Assembly (NCBI GenBank): GCA_963703085.1
Contig: OY969789.1
Location: 3,038,001-3,102,000 of the forward strand
Length of the DNA stretch: 64,000 nucleotides
Direction of reading: 5' to 3'
From: DATAEG01 sp963703085
Lineage (GTDB): Bacteria; Actinomycetota; Actinomycetes; Mycobacteriales; Jatrophihabitantaceae
In this document: piece after piece, positions 41,993-50,796 of the stretch
Layout of the letters: every line of letters begins with the position of its first letter
How positions within the stretch are numbered: position 1 is the stretch's first letter
Position numbers and translations under genes: made by a program
Notes under the pieces: model-generated
The model's input: only the letters and a program-made list of their open reading frames with translations
What the model was told of the DNA's origin: nothing
Database searches by the model: none

Positions 41993-43107
41993 GCGACGTC
42001 GTCACCGACCTGCCGGTCTCCGGGCTGGACGCGCCGGTTCTGGCCCGGCTGTCCCGGCTGGACCGGTTTCTGCCGGTGTGGATCATCGCCGCGATGGCGA
42101 TCGGTATCGGGCTCGGCCGGGCGATCCCGTCGCTGGCCGACCGGCTCGATGCGGTGCAGGTCGGATCGGTGAGCCTGCCGATCGCGGTCGGTCTGCTGCT
42201 GATGATGTATCCGGTGCTGGCCAAGGTTCGCTACCGCCAGCTCGATCGGGTCACCCGTGACCGGCGACTGCTGGTCACCTCGCTGGTGCTGAACTGGCTC
42301 ATCGGCCCGGCGCTGATGTTCGCGTTGGCGTGGCTGTTGCTGCCCGACCTTCCGACTTACCGCACCGGGTTGATCATTGTCGGCCTCGCCCGCTGCATCG
42401 CGATGGTCTTGATCTGGAATGACCTGTCCTGCGGGGATCGGGAGGCCGCCGCCGTCCTGGTCGCGCTGAACTCCGTCTTCCAGATCATCGCGTTCGGCGT
42501 GCTGGGCTGGTTCTACCTACGTGTGCTGCCCGGCTGGCTCGGCCTGTCCCAAGGCAACGCGCACTTCTCCATCGCCACGATCGTGGTGTCGGTGCTGGTG
42601 TTCCTCGGCATCCCGCTGGTCGCCGGGTTCCTCACCCGCACCATCGGTGAGAAGACCAAGGGCCAGACCTGGTATGAGAACCGATTCTTGCCCCGCATCG
42701 GACCGGTTGCGCTGTACGGGCTGTTGTTCACCGTCGTCGTGCTGTTCGCGCTGCAAGGCCACACCATCACCGCCCGGCCCTGGGACGTCGCCCGTATCGC
42801 GGTCCCGCTGCTGGTGTATTTCGCGGTCATGTTCGGCGGCAGCTTCGCCCTCGGGCACCGATTGCGCCTCGGCTACGCCAAGACAGCCACGCTTGCCTTC
42901 ACCGCGGCCGGCAACAACTTCGAACTCGCGATCGCCGTCGCGATCGGCGTCTTCGGCGTCACCTCCGGGCAAGCGCTGGCCGGCGTCGTCGGACCCCTCA
43001 TCGAAGTCCCCGCCCTGGTCGCCCTGGTCTACGTCGCCCTCTGGCTGCGCCGCCGCTACTACCCGACCACCACCGAGAATCCGCACCAGCAAGGAGAAAT
43101 GTCATGA
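41989..43107 (+). CDS. acr3: Acr3-type arsenite efflux permease
   Basis: A 372-residue, roughly ten-helix transporter of the ACR3 (BASS-like) family that extrudes arsenite. Characteristic regions are SLPIAVGLLLMMYPVLAKVRY, GLARCIAMVLIWNDLSCGDREAAAVLVALNS (with the essential Cys) and FTAAGNNFELAIAVAIGVFG. It starts at GTG 41989, overlapping arsM by 4 bp, and its stop overlaps the following micro-gene. Together with ArsM it forms a methylate-or-export arsenic resistance operon. Confidence 0.94.
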   Translation: MSDVVTDLPVSGLDAPVLARLSRLDRFLPVWIIAAMAIGIGLGRAIPSLADRLDAVQVGSVSLPIAVGLLLMMYPVLAKVRYRQLDRVTRDRRLLVTSLVLNWLIGPALMFALAWLLLPDLPTYRTGLIIVGLARCIAMVLIWNDLSCGDREAAAVLVALNSVFQIIAFGVLGWFYLRVLPGWLGLSQGNAHFSIATIVVSVLVFLGIPLVAGFLTRTIGEKTKGQTWYENRFLPRIGPVALYGLLFTVVVLFALQGHTITARPWDVARIAVPLLVYFAVMFGGSFALGHRLRLGYAKTATLAFTAAGNNFELAIAVAIGVFGVTSGQALAGVVGPLIEVPALVALVYVALWLRRRYYPTTTENPHQQGEMS

Positions 43108-43262
43108 CCCTCACCCACCGGCTGCGCCGCGCCTTCACCAACATCGGCGCGGTCACCTTCTGCGAATCGTGCAGCCAAGTCTGCGACACCGCCTGCCGCG
43201 CGAACGCGCGCCGCGACCACCAAGCACAGCAGGTCCACCACCTCGCCGGACGACCGTTCTGA
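43104..43262 (+). CDS. 52-residue Cys-rich protein of the ars operon
   Basis: The ATG overlaps the acr3 stop (ATGTCATGA), with AAGGAGAA 6-12 bp upstream, so translation is clearly coupled. The product has an amphipathic basic N-terminus (MTLTHRLRRAFTNIGAV) and then four Cys in FCESCSQVCDTACRANARRDH, a possible C-x2-C-x3-C-x3-C metalloid- or metal-binding motif. I do not know a named family, but small Cys-rich proteins of this kind are plausible As(III) chaperones or sensors. It is followed by 205 bp with no gene. Confidence 0.65.
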   Translation: MTLTHRLRRAFTNIGAVTFCESCSQVCDTACRANARRDHQAQQVHHLAGRPF

Positions 43263-43468
43263 CCCGTGCCGACCGCCCACAGGCTGAGCCCGGCCGGACC
43301 ACGGCCGCCGGTCCAGATCAAGGGCCGCTGCGGATCGCATGTAGATGCGCCTACCGGCGCACCCTTGTTCCGGGACCGGGGCGCTGGCGACCCTGCACGA
43401 TCGCAGGACAAGCGCTCGCGTCTGCCCCCGCGGGTATCCGTGACGGTCGCGACCTCCGGCCGGTACGG

Positions 43469-45143
43469 CTACCGACGCCGGACCGAGGAGGCATAGGCGG
43501 TGAGGAAGCGGTCCCGGAACGCGTCCATCGGCCACACCGGCGCAGTCGCGCTGGGCAGCAGGCCGGTCTGCCAGTGCCACGACGAGATCTGATCGAACAC
43601 GCTCGGATCGTGAGCGATGATCGAGATCGGTACGTCATGACTCGCGCCCGATCCGCTGACGACGGCCGCCGGCTGGTGATCGCCGAGCACGATCAGGACG
43701 AGGTTGTCGTCGTGGAAGGTCTGTACGAACGACACGAGACTGTTAAGCGAGTACTGGATGGACTGGCCGTAAGCGGCCTTGATGCGGCCGGAGTCGCGCC
43801 ACACCTCGTCCGCGGACTGACCGCGCGCAGGCATTCCGTCGAAGACCGAGCCGTCGCCGATCGTGTTCCAGTCGACCATGTGCGGCAGCGGTGCCCAGGG
43901 CGTGTGCGAGGACACCAGATCGATCTCCGCCATGATCGGCGCGTGGCTCGGCTTGGCCAGTTCCAAGCGTTGGAACGCGGAGAGCACGTACTGGTCGGGC
44001 ATAGCCGCGTAGCTGAACTTCGGTCCGGCGTACCCCACGTTCTGGTCGTTGTAGAGCTGGTCGTAGTGGTAGAAGGAGCTGCCCTCCGGCCACGCCCCGG
44101 CGTTGGAAGGCACGTCGCCCACCGTGCGCCAGCCCGCCCGTTTGAATGCGTCGCTCAGCGTGAAGCGGTTGCTCGAGACGAGCTGGTTGTACCGCTGCTG
44201 GCTGTCCACCCAGAGGCCCGACTGCAACGTCGAGTGAGCCAGCCAGCTGATGCCACCGAACGTCGGTGAGGTGAGGAAGGCGCTGCGGGAGGAGAACCCG
44301 GCAGCGGTCAGCTGTGTGGTCCCGGCGTTGAGTGCGGCATCCACCTGCGGCGAGAACGCGGAGCCCTGGACTGCCACCCGTCCATAGCTCTCGACGAATG
44401 CGATGACGACGTCCTTGCCGCGCAGCCGGCCGAGCAGGTCATCGCCGGGCGCATGGCTGAAGGCGTCGTTGCGCTGCAGCGTCGATGCGAACGCGTTCTG
44501 ATCCGTGACCGCCGTGCGGGCTTCGTCGAGTTGTTGGTAGGCGAGTCCGGCCGCGGTGGACGACGCGATCGGCGCACCCGGTCCGACCTGCAATCCGAGG
44601 GCGGCGCAGAGGATCCAGGCGCCGGCGAGCGCGGTCAGCGTCCGAGCCGAGTTCGTCCGGTGCCGGGCGGTGAGGCGGGTGAGCCGGACCACTGACAGCG
44701 GAATCAGGACGAGCAGGCAGATGGCCAGGAGTACGGCGCCGATCTCAGCGGCTGCGGTGAGGCGCGGGCCTACCGAGTCACGTAGCACGCCTGCGGCGGG
44801 CCCGAGGTATCCCCAGTCGCTGACCGGGTTGAACGGCCGGTCGATCTCGGCGTAGAAGCCGATATCGAGGACCTTGGCGATCGCCGAGCAGCGCCAGCAC
44901 CACGCCCACCACGGCGGCGATGATCGTCCGCGCCCGGGCCGGGGCGGCGAGGCACACGGCGGCCACGACCAGACCTTCGACCGGAATGCGGAGCAGCGCC
45001 ACCGGCGTGAAGTGGTCCAACCGATTGGGCGACACGAGGGCGCACCAGACGAGCAGAAACGCTGCGACCGTAGCCACCCGAGCCGCCGCTGCGCGTACTC
45101 GCCGGCGCTCCGGCCGCACTCGTCGATGGATGAGCGACACCAT
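43469..45143 (-). pseudogene. sulfatase/LTA-synthase-like membrane enzyme, frameshifted in the N-terminal membrane domain
   Basis: From ATG 45143 (MVSLIHRRVRPERRRV) about 85 residues encode membrane helices (VAAFLLVWCALVS, TIIAAVVGVVLALL). Around 44880-44892 the frame shifts by one base. It resumes as AIAKVLDIGFYAEIDRPFNPVSDWGYLGP, another helix pair, and then an alkaline-phosphatase-superfamily domain (VVIAFVESYGR, SPTFGGISWLAHSTL, EIDLVSSHTPWAPLP, LVLIVLGDHQPA). The restored protein would be about 555 residues, like phosphoglycerol or phosphoethanolamine transferases. It is 13 bp behind the CDP-alcohol phosphatidyltransferase gene, so the two likely act on the same lipid or glycan. The break could be real or a sequencing error. 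Confidence 0.72.
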
Positions 45144-45156
45144 CAGCAGTCCCGGC

Positions 45157-45891
45157 TCACTGCGCTACGACCAGCAGGCGTGGTTCGACGCTCTGGCTCT
45201 CCGGGTCAGCCCGGGCGTGACGCCAAAGCCAGCACAGCTCTCGCCCGAACGACTCGGCCAGCAGGAGCAGCGCGATGGTGAGGACAGCTCCGGTAACGGC
45301 GCCGGGCAAGACGCCGGCGATGCCGATGGCCAGTGCGACGCCCTGGATCGCCGCGACGACCTTGCACCAGTAACGCGGCGGCGGCGTTCCGCGCAGCTGC
45401 GGCAGCGCGCACCGTATTGCCCCGAAGGCGTACCGCAGCAGCCCGATGGCGAGAACCCACTCGCCGACCGACCGGGCGGCAGCCACGCTCAACACGAGGA
45501 TCAGGAATGCATCAGTCTCCAGGTCGAACCGCGCGCCGAACGCTGATGCCGTGTGCGTGCGGCGGGCAACCCGACCGTCCACTCCGTCGAGGACGAGCGC
45601 GGTGCTGGCGAGCGTCAACACGACGGCGTCCGGTCCGGGTCGGGCCACGGTGTCGGCGACGAGAGCGGCCACGGCGACGACCACCGTGGCCCGAGCCAGG
45701 GTGACCCAGTCCGCCGGCCCCCACCCGGTGGCCCGGTAGCGGACCAGTCCGGCGCCGAGCAGCGCGTAACCGCCCAGAGCGCAGCCAAGGCCGACCAGCC
45801 AGCCGGTGACGGTCAACCCCACCGTGCCGGCCAGCACGCCGAGCGCGCCGAGCTGTGCGACCACCCCGATGGCCGGCCCGGTTCGAACCAC
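45157..45891 (-). CDS. CDP-alcohol phosphatidyltransferase family protein
   Basis: A 244-residue multi-helix membrane enzyme. The family signature is exact: D102-x2-D105-G-x2-A-R-x8-G119-x3-D123-x3-D127 within LDGVDGRVARRTHTASAFGARFDLETD. It transfers a phosphatidyl or similar phospho-alcohol group from a CDP-activated donor; the acceptor is unknown. Start GTG 45891 has GGAGG upstream; longer in-frame starts run into the divergent dehydrogenase gene. It leads a two-gene minus-strand unit with the sulfatase-like enzyme and is divergent from the pterin cluster, sharing its promoter region. Confidence 0.88.
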   Translation of the reverse strand: MVRTGPAIGVVAQLGALGVLAGTVGLTVTGWLVGLGCALGGYALLGAGLVRYRATGWGPADWVTLARATVVVAVAALVADTVARPGPDAVVLTLASTALVLDGVDGRVARRTHTASAFGARFDLETDAFLILVLSVAAARSVGEWVLAIGLLRYAFGAIRCALPQLRGTPPPRYWCKVVAAIQGVALAIGIAGVLPGAVTGAVLTIALLLLAESFGRELCWLWRHARADPESQSVEPRLLVVAQ

Positions 45892-45970
45892 TGGCAGCGC
45901 CTCCGTTCTGCATGGCCTACCCGGTGACACGCCAACCGCGGCGGTACGGTTCAGATCACTGCCGAAAAGG

Positions 45971-46957
45971 ATGGTGTTCGTGCCGCGTAACACGCGCGCG
46001 TTCTGGTTGGCCCGCCCCGGAGTGGGTGAGATCCGTTCCGTCGTGCTGCCGGAGCCCGGTCCGGACGAGGTGTTGGTCCGGACGCTGTATTCAGGCATCA
46101 GCAGGGGGACCGAAACGCTCGTCTTCGCCGGTCGAGTTCCGCCGAGCCAATACGCGACGATGCGCGCACCGTTCCAAGAGGGCGACTTCCCCGGTCCGGT
46201 GAAGTACGGCTACCTCAACGTCGGCGTGGTGGAGCAGGGCCCGTCCGCGTTGCTCGGGCGAACCGTCTTCTGCCTGTATCCGCACCAGACCGAGTACGTG
46301 GTGCCGGCCAGCTCTGTCGTCGTCGTGCCGCACGGTGTCCCACCGGCACGGGCGGTACTCGCCGGCACGGTCGAGACGGCCGTCAACGCACTATGGGACG
46401 CGGCGCCGCTCGTCGGAGATCGCGTCACGGTAGTCGGCGCCGGGATGGTGGGGTGCTGCGTCGCGCGGCTGCTCGCGCAGTTCCCCGGTGTGCAGGTGAC
46501 GCTGGTGGACGTCGACGCCGGGCGAGCGGACGTGGCGCGGGACCTGGGCGTCGACTTTGCATTACCGGCCGATGCCCTCGGTGGTCGAGACCTCGTCGTG
46601 CACACCAGCGCCACATCGCCCGGGCTGCAGCTGTCCCTGGGGCTCCTGGCCACGGAGGGCACGGTCATCGAGCTCAGCTGGTACGGCGACGCCGAGCTCA
46701 CCGTCTCACTCGGTGGCGCCTTTCACTCCAACCGCCTCGCGATCCGGGCCAGCCAGGTCGGACTCGTGGCGCCCACGCGCCGGGCCACCCGGACGCCGAG
46801 CGACCGGCTCGGCCTCGCGCTCGACCTGCTTCGCGATCCGGCCTACGAGGCACTCCTCACCGGCGCGTCGTCCTTCGATGAACTCCCGGACGTGATGGGC
46901 CGGCTCACGGCCGGTACCCTGCCGGCGCTCTGCCATACCATCGGCTACGAAGGGTAG
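45971..46957 (+). CDS. BchC-like medium-chain dehydrogenase
   Basis: A 328-residue protein of the zinc-type alcohol dehydrogenase (MDR) superfamily. The N-terminal catalytic fold reads EIRSVVLPEPGPDEVLVRTLYSGISRGTETLVFAG. The Rossmann half has RVTVVGAGMVGCCVARLLAQFPGVQVTLVDVDAGRADVARDLG (about 160-200). The usual catalytic zinc Cys at the YSGISRGTE position is Ser, as in bacteriochlorophyllide dehydrogenase BchC, so it may work without catalytic zinc. It is the first gene of the plus-strand run and 5 bp before the pterin-synthase-like gene. Substrate unknown. Confidence 0.85.
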   Translation: MVFVPRNTRAFWLARPGVGEIRSVVLPEPGPDEVLVRTLYSGISRGTETLVFAGRVPPSQYATMRAPFQEGDFPGPVKYGYLNVGVVEQGPSALLGRTVFCLYPHQTEYVVPASSVVVVPHGVPPARAVLAGTVETAVNALWDAAPLVGDRVTVVGAGMVGCCVARLLAQFPGVQVTLVDVDAGRADVARDLGVDFALPADALGGRDLVVHTSATSPGLQLSLGLLATEGTVIELSWYGDAELTVSLGGAFHSNRLAIRASQVGLVAPTRRATRTPSDRLGLALDLLRDPAYEALLTGASSFDELPDVMGRLTAGTLPALCHTIGYEG

Positions 46958-46962
46958 TTCCC

Positions 46963-47361
46963 GTGTTCACCGTGACTGTCCGCGACCACATGATGATCGC
47001 CCACTCCTTCAGCGGTGAGACGTTCGGTCCCGCCCAACGCCTGCACGGAGCGACGTACGTGGTCGATGCCGCCTTCAGCCGCGAGACTCTGGATGCCGAC
47101 AACCTCGTCGTCGACATCGGGCGCGCTGCAGATGAGCTGCATGCCGTCCTGGGAGAACTCACGTACCGCAACCTCGATGACGAGGCCGCGTTCGCCGGCA
47201 CGAACACGTCCACCGAAGCGCTGGCTCGGGTCATCGCCGACCGCCTCGCCGACCGAATCCACGCGGGCCACCTCGGCGCATCAGCGCGGGATTTGACCGG
47301 CATCGCGGTCACCCTGCATGAGTCGCACATCGCCTGGGCGAGCTACCAACGGGCACTGTGA
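46963..47361 (+). CDS. 6-pyruvoyl-tetrahydropterin synthase/QueD-family protein with degenerate zinc site
   Basis: A 132-residue T-fold protein. The family pattern is visible: IAHSF with His14, RLHGATYVVDAAF with His28, a central LGELTYRNLDDEAAF-NTSTEALARVIADRL region and LHESHIAWASY with Glu120/His122. In active 6-PTPS/QueD enzymes three His (one, then His-x-His) hold zinc, and a Cys starts catalysis. Here the second His of the pair is Ala30, and no Cys precedes HG. The reaction therefore probably differs. It lies between the BchC-like dehydrogenase and the glycosyltransferase. Confidence 0.85.
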   Translation: MFTVTVRDHMMIAHSFSGETFGPAQRLHGATYVVDAAFSRETLDADNLVVDIGRAADELHAVLGELTYRNLDDEAAFAGTNTSTEALARVIADRLADRIHAGHLGASARDLTGIAVTLHESHIAWASYQRAL

Positions 47362-47371
47362 GTCACCCGCC

Positions 47372-48466
47372 GTGAGCACGGTGCACGTGATCGTCCCGAA
47401 CGGGATTGACGACCCGGCGCGGCCGAGCGGGGGCAACGCGTATGACCGGCGGGTCTGCGCCGAGCTCGCCACCGCCGGATGGGAGGTGCGCGAGCACGGC
47501 GTTGCCGGGTCGTGGCCCTGGCCGGATGCCGCGGCCGAGTCGGCCCTTGCCGACGTCGTCCACAACATTCCGGACGGCGCCGTTGTGCTCGTCGACGGAT
47601 TGATCGCCTCCGCCGCTGCGACGGTGTTGGTCCCCGCCGCGGGGCGCTTGCAGGTCGTCGTGCTGGTGCACATGGCCTTCGGTGAACAGCCGCCCGGACA
47701 TGACGTAACCGATGCGCACGATCGCGAGCGCGCCGTGCTGACTGCCGCGAGCGCTGTGATCACGACCAGTGCCTGGACGCGCGGGCGGCTGCTCGAGCTG
47801 TACCCGCTGCGGCCGGAGCAGGTGCAGGTGGCCACCCCCGGCGCCGACGCCGCCGACCTGGCGACCGGCACCCGGTGTGGTGGGGAATTGCTCTGCGTCG
47901 CCGCGGTCGCGCCGCACAAGGGTCACGATGTGTTGCTCGCGGCGCTGGCCTCCATCACCGACCTGTCCTGGCACTGCGTCTGTGTGGGCTCGCTGGATCG
48001 CGATCGGGAGTTCGTCGAACGGCTGGTCGACCAGTGTGCGGTCGACGGAATCTCCGAGCGAGTTGAGTTCACTGGCCCGTTCACCCGCGACCAGCTCGCG
48101 CCCGCGTATGCCGCCGCGGACGTTCTGGTGCTCGCGTCCCAAGCCGAGAGCTACGGCATGGTCGTCACCGAGGCGCTGGCGCGCGGCCTCCCGGTCATCG
48201 CGACCTCGGTCGGCGGTGTAGCGGAGGCGCTCGGCCGCACCGCTGACGGGCGCCGCCCCGGGGTGTTGGTGCCACCCGGGGACCGGCGAGCCCTGAGTGC
48301 AGCACTGCGCAGCTGGCTCGGCGACGCCGAGCAGCGCGAAGGCTTGCGCAGCGCGGCCCGCGAGCGTCGGACCACACTGGGCGGCTGGCCCGCCACTGCG
48401 GCACGGATCGCGCAGGTGCTCACCCAGGTTGCAGCTGGCGGTGGTCGGGCGATGAACCAACGATGA
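47372..48466 (+). CDS. family 4 glycosyltransferase
   Basis: A 364-residue GT-B enzyme. The N-terminal acceptor domain begins STVHVIVPNGIDDPARPSGGNAYDRRVC. The donor domain shows LLCVAAVAPHKGHDVLLAALA, VEFTGPFTRDQLAPAYAAADVLVLASQAESYGMVVTEALARGLPVIATSVGGVAE, with the E-x7-E motif of GT4 retaining enzymes. Start GTG 47372 lies 10 bp after the pterin-synthase stop without a clear ribosome site, so coupling is likely. An 18-codon longer start inside the previous gene is less likely. Donor and acceptor are unknown. Confidence 0.88.
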   Translation: MSTVHVIVPNGIDDPARPSGGNAYDRRVCAELATAGWEVREHGVAGSWPWPDAAAESALADVVHNIPDGAVVLVDGLIASAAATVLVPAAGRLQVVVLVHMAFGEQPPGHDVTDAHDRERAVLTAASAVITTSAWTRGRLLELYPLRPEQVQVATPGADAADLATGTRCGGELLCVAAVAPHKGHDVLLAALASITDLSWHCVCVGSLDRDREFVERLVDQCAVDGISERVEFTGPFTRDQLAPAYAAADVLVLASQAESYGMVVTEALARGLPVIATSVGGVAEALGRTADGRRPGVLVPPGDRRALSAALRSWLGDAEQREGLRSAARERRTTLGGWPATAARIAQVLTQVAAGGGRAMNQR

Positions 48467-48551
48467 GCCGAACCCGTAGATGTTCATAGGACCCGGCGTG
48501 ACGGCAAGGCGATCTGATGGCTCGGGAACCGGTGAGGAGGTCAGAGCCGCG

Positions 48552-49559
48552 ATGAGCCGAGCGGGCCGAGCGCGGTGGGCAGGGTGGTCGTCGTTGCGGC
48601 TGGCCGGCGGCGCCGCGGTGCTGGCGGTCGTGGTGTGGCAGCTGGGATCGGCCCCGATTCTTGACGGATTGCGTACGGTCAGCGTCCCGGCCGTGATGGC
48701 AGCCAGCGGCATCGTGCTGGTCACCACCGTGTGCTCGGCGTGGCGCTGGCGCCTGGTCGCGCGCGGGTTGGGCGCGCAGCTGCCGCTGCGCACGGCGATC
48801 GCTGCCTACTACCGCTCGCAGTTCTTGAACACGGCCCTGCCCGGCGGCGTGCTCGGCGATGTGCACCGAGCGGTGCGGCACGGTCGGGCGGTCGGTGATG
48901 TCGGCCGGGGGCTGCGCGCGGTTGCCTGGGAGCGGTCCGCGGGGCAGGTCGTCCAGCTGGCCGTGGCCCTGGTCGTGCTCACCATTCTCCCGTCGCCGGT
49001 GCGGTCGTCCCTGCCGATCGCCATCGCAGCGCTTCTCGCCGGCGCATTCGCTGCAGTGGCGCTGCTTCGTGCGTTGCCCGCCGGTGGCCCGTCGCGATGG
49101 GCACGAGTCGTGCGGGCCGCCGCGACCGATGTGCGCGACGGATTGCTCAGCCGGCGGGCATTGCCGGGCGTCGTGCTCGCATCGGTCCTGGTCGTGGCCG
49201 GCCACACGGCCACCTTCCTGATCGCCGCGCGGACCGCCGGGTCGACCGCGTCAGTGACCACGTTGCTGCCGCTGGCGATGCTCGTCCTCCTGGCCATGGC
49301 GGTGCCGATGAACCTCGGCGGCTGGGGCCCCCGAGAGGGCGTGGCCGCCTGGGTCTTCGCTGCGGCAGGTCTCGGCGCCGATCGAGGGCTCGCTGCGGCC
49401 ACCGTCTACGGCGTCCTCGTGGTCATGACCAGCCTGCCCGGAGCGGCGGTACTGCTCGTGGCACGGCACCGTCACCGAACCCGGCCGGCAACCCCGGCAG
49501 CCCAGCCACCCGCTGCCCGGCCGATCAGTGCACCCTTGGCAGGTGCACTTCGTGGCTGA
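48552..49559 (+). CDS. lysylphosphatidylglycerol-synthase-type (flippase-like) membrane protein
   Basis: A 335-residue protein with about eight membrane helices, matching the transmembrane domain of MprF (UPF0104) without the aminoacyl-transfer domain. Typical segments are LRLAGGAAVLAVVVWQLG, AWRWRLVARGLGAQLPLRTAIAAYYRSQFLNTALPGGVLGDVHRAVRHG and PMNLGGWGPREGVAAWVFAAAGL. This domain flips lipids in MprF, so here it may flip the cluster's lipid product. Start ATG 48552 follows GAGGAGG. The end overlaps the reductase gene by 8 bp. Confidence 0.88.
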   Translation: MSRAGRARWAGWSSLRLAGGAAVLAVVVWQLGSAPILDGLRTVSVPAVMAASGIVLVTTVCSAWRWRLVARGLGAQLPLRTAIAAYYRSQFLNTALPGGVLGDVHRAVRHGRAVGDVGRGLRAVAWERSAGQVVQLAVALVVLTILPSPVRSSLPIAIAALLAGAFAAVALLRALPAGGPSRWARVVRAAATDVRDGLLSRRALPGVVLASVLVVAGHTATFLIAARTAGSTASVTTLLPLAMLVLLAMAVPMNLGGWGPREGVAAWVFAAAGLGADRGLAAATVYGVLVVMTSLPGAAVLLVARHRHRTRPATPAAQPPAARPISAPLAGALRG

Positions 49560-50244
49560 TCGTCCGTACACGCTGCTGAGCTGCGGTATGTCCATCGACG
49601 GCTACCTGGACAGCGCGACCGTGCGGCGGCTGTCACTGTCGAACGAGGCCGATTTCGATCGGGTCGACGCCGTGCGGGCGTCCTGCGACGCGATCCTGGT
49701 CGGCGCGGCAACGATCCGCAACGACAACCCGCGGTTGCTGGTGCGCTCTGCAGCGCGGCGGGCCGAGCGGCTCGCACTCGGCCTTGCCCCATCGCCGGTC
49801 AAGGTCACGGTGACCGGAGCAGGGGAGCTGAACGCGTCGGCCGACTTCTTCTCGACCGGCGACGCCGAGAAACTGGTCTATTGCGCGAGCGACCGGGTGG
49901 ACGGCGTGCGTAATCGGCTCGGATCGGTGGCGACGGTCGTGGACGGCGGACAACCGGTGGGCATGCATCGGGTGAGTGCGGATCTCTGCGCCCGTGGCGT
50001 GCGGCGCCTGATGGTGGAGGGCGGCGGGACCGTGCACACCCAATTCCTCACCGCCGATCTGGCCGACGAGCTGCAGCTCGTGATCGCGCCGTTCTTCGTC
50101 GGCGATTCGCGGGCCAGAAGGTTCGTAGACGATGGCCGCTTCCCGTGGAATCCGCACCGGCGGGCCCGGCTCGCCGAGGTGAAGCAGATCGGCGACGTGG
50201 TGCTGCTGAGGTATGCGCTCTCCTCACGATTCTGCGCCGATTGA
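49552..50244 (+). CDS. RibD C-terminal/dihydrofolate-reductase-like enzyme
   Basis: A 230-residue NADPH-dependent reductase of the RibD_C family: PYTLLSCGMSIDGYLDSATVRRLSLSNEADFDRVDAVRASCDAILVGAATIRNDNPRLLVR, then LMVEGGGTVHTQFLTADLADELQLVIAPFFVGD. In riboflavin synthesis this fold reduces the ribosyl side chain of a pyrimidine derived from GTP. With the pterin-synthase-like protein it suggests that a GTP-derived heterocycle is processed by this cluster. GTG 49552 is preferred; GTG 49528 would add eight residues. Confidence 0.87.
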   Translation: MADRPYTLLSCGMSIDGYLDSATVRRLSLSNEADFDRVDAVRASCDAILVGAATIRNDNPRLLVRSAARRAERLALGLAPSPVKVTVTGAGELNASADFFSTGDAEKLVYCASDRVDGVRNRLGSVATVVDGGQPVGMHRVSADLCARGVRRLMVEGGGTVHTQFLTADLADELQLVIAPFFVGDSRARRFVDDGRFPWNPHRRARLAEVKQIGDVVLLRYALSSRFCAD

Positions 50245-50337
50245 ACCCAGCAGGGCGTGGGTCCGTAGTCCGCAGCAGAGGCGTTGCGACTTCGCAGCGC
50301 GACGAGGAAGTCGTCCGGACTGAGGATGGTGGTTTCG

Positions 50338-50796
50338 ATGAGTGGCCGAGGCTGGTTGACGGTCAAGGGCGCGTTGACTGTCATCGTGGTGGCTGGGTTG
50401 GCGGTGGACGCGTTCGTGCACTTCGACCTCGCGTCGGCTTTCGCCAGAGTGCGGACGAGCACGCTGAGCGAGGCTGACCTCTTCCGTGCCGAAGCAACTG
50501 CGGCGGTGATCGCGGCGATAGCCCTCGTCGTGCGCCCACGTCGATACACGGCGGCGTTCGCGTTCCTGGTCGCTGCCGCGGGGACGGTGGCGGTGATCGT
50601 CTACCGGTACGTCGACGTCGGGGCTTTCGGTCCGGTGCCGAACATGTACGACCCGTTCTGGGGTCCGGCGGAGAAGACCTTGAGCGCAGTTGCCGAAGGG
50701 GTTGCCGCACTGGCCGCCCTTGCGCTGCTTCTGCTGTTCGGCACCCGCACTCGGCGCAGCGCGGATGCGATGCCCGCCGTGCAGTTCAGCACCTGA
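50338..50796 (+). CDS. small integral membrane protein, unknown function
   Basis: A 152-residue protein with four hydrophobic helices: VKGALTVIVVAGLAVDAFVHF, AEATAAVIAAIALVV, AAFAFLVAAAGTVAVIVYRYV, and AEGVAALAALALLLLFG. The DAFVHFDLASAF and GPVPNMYDPFWGPAEKTLS loops recur in small actinobacterial membrane proteins, as far as I recall, but no function is known. ATG 50338 is chosen over ATG 50326 because GGATGGTGG precedes it; both are possible. It stands about 90 bp after the reductase gene and may not belong to that cluster. Confidence 0.7.
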   Translation: MSGRGWLTVKGALTVIVVAGLAVDAFVHFDLASAFARVRTSTLSEADLFRAEATAAVIAAIALVVRPRRYTAAFAFLVAAAGTVAVIVYRYVDVGAFGPVPNMYDPFWGPAEKTLSAVAEGVAALAALALLLLFGTRTRRSADAMPAVQFST

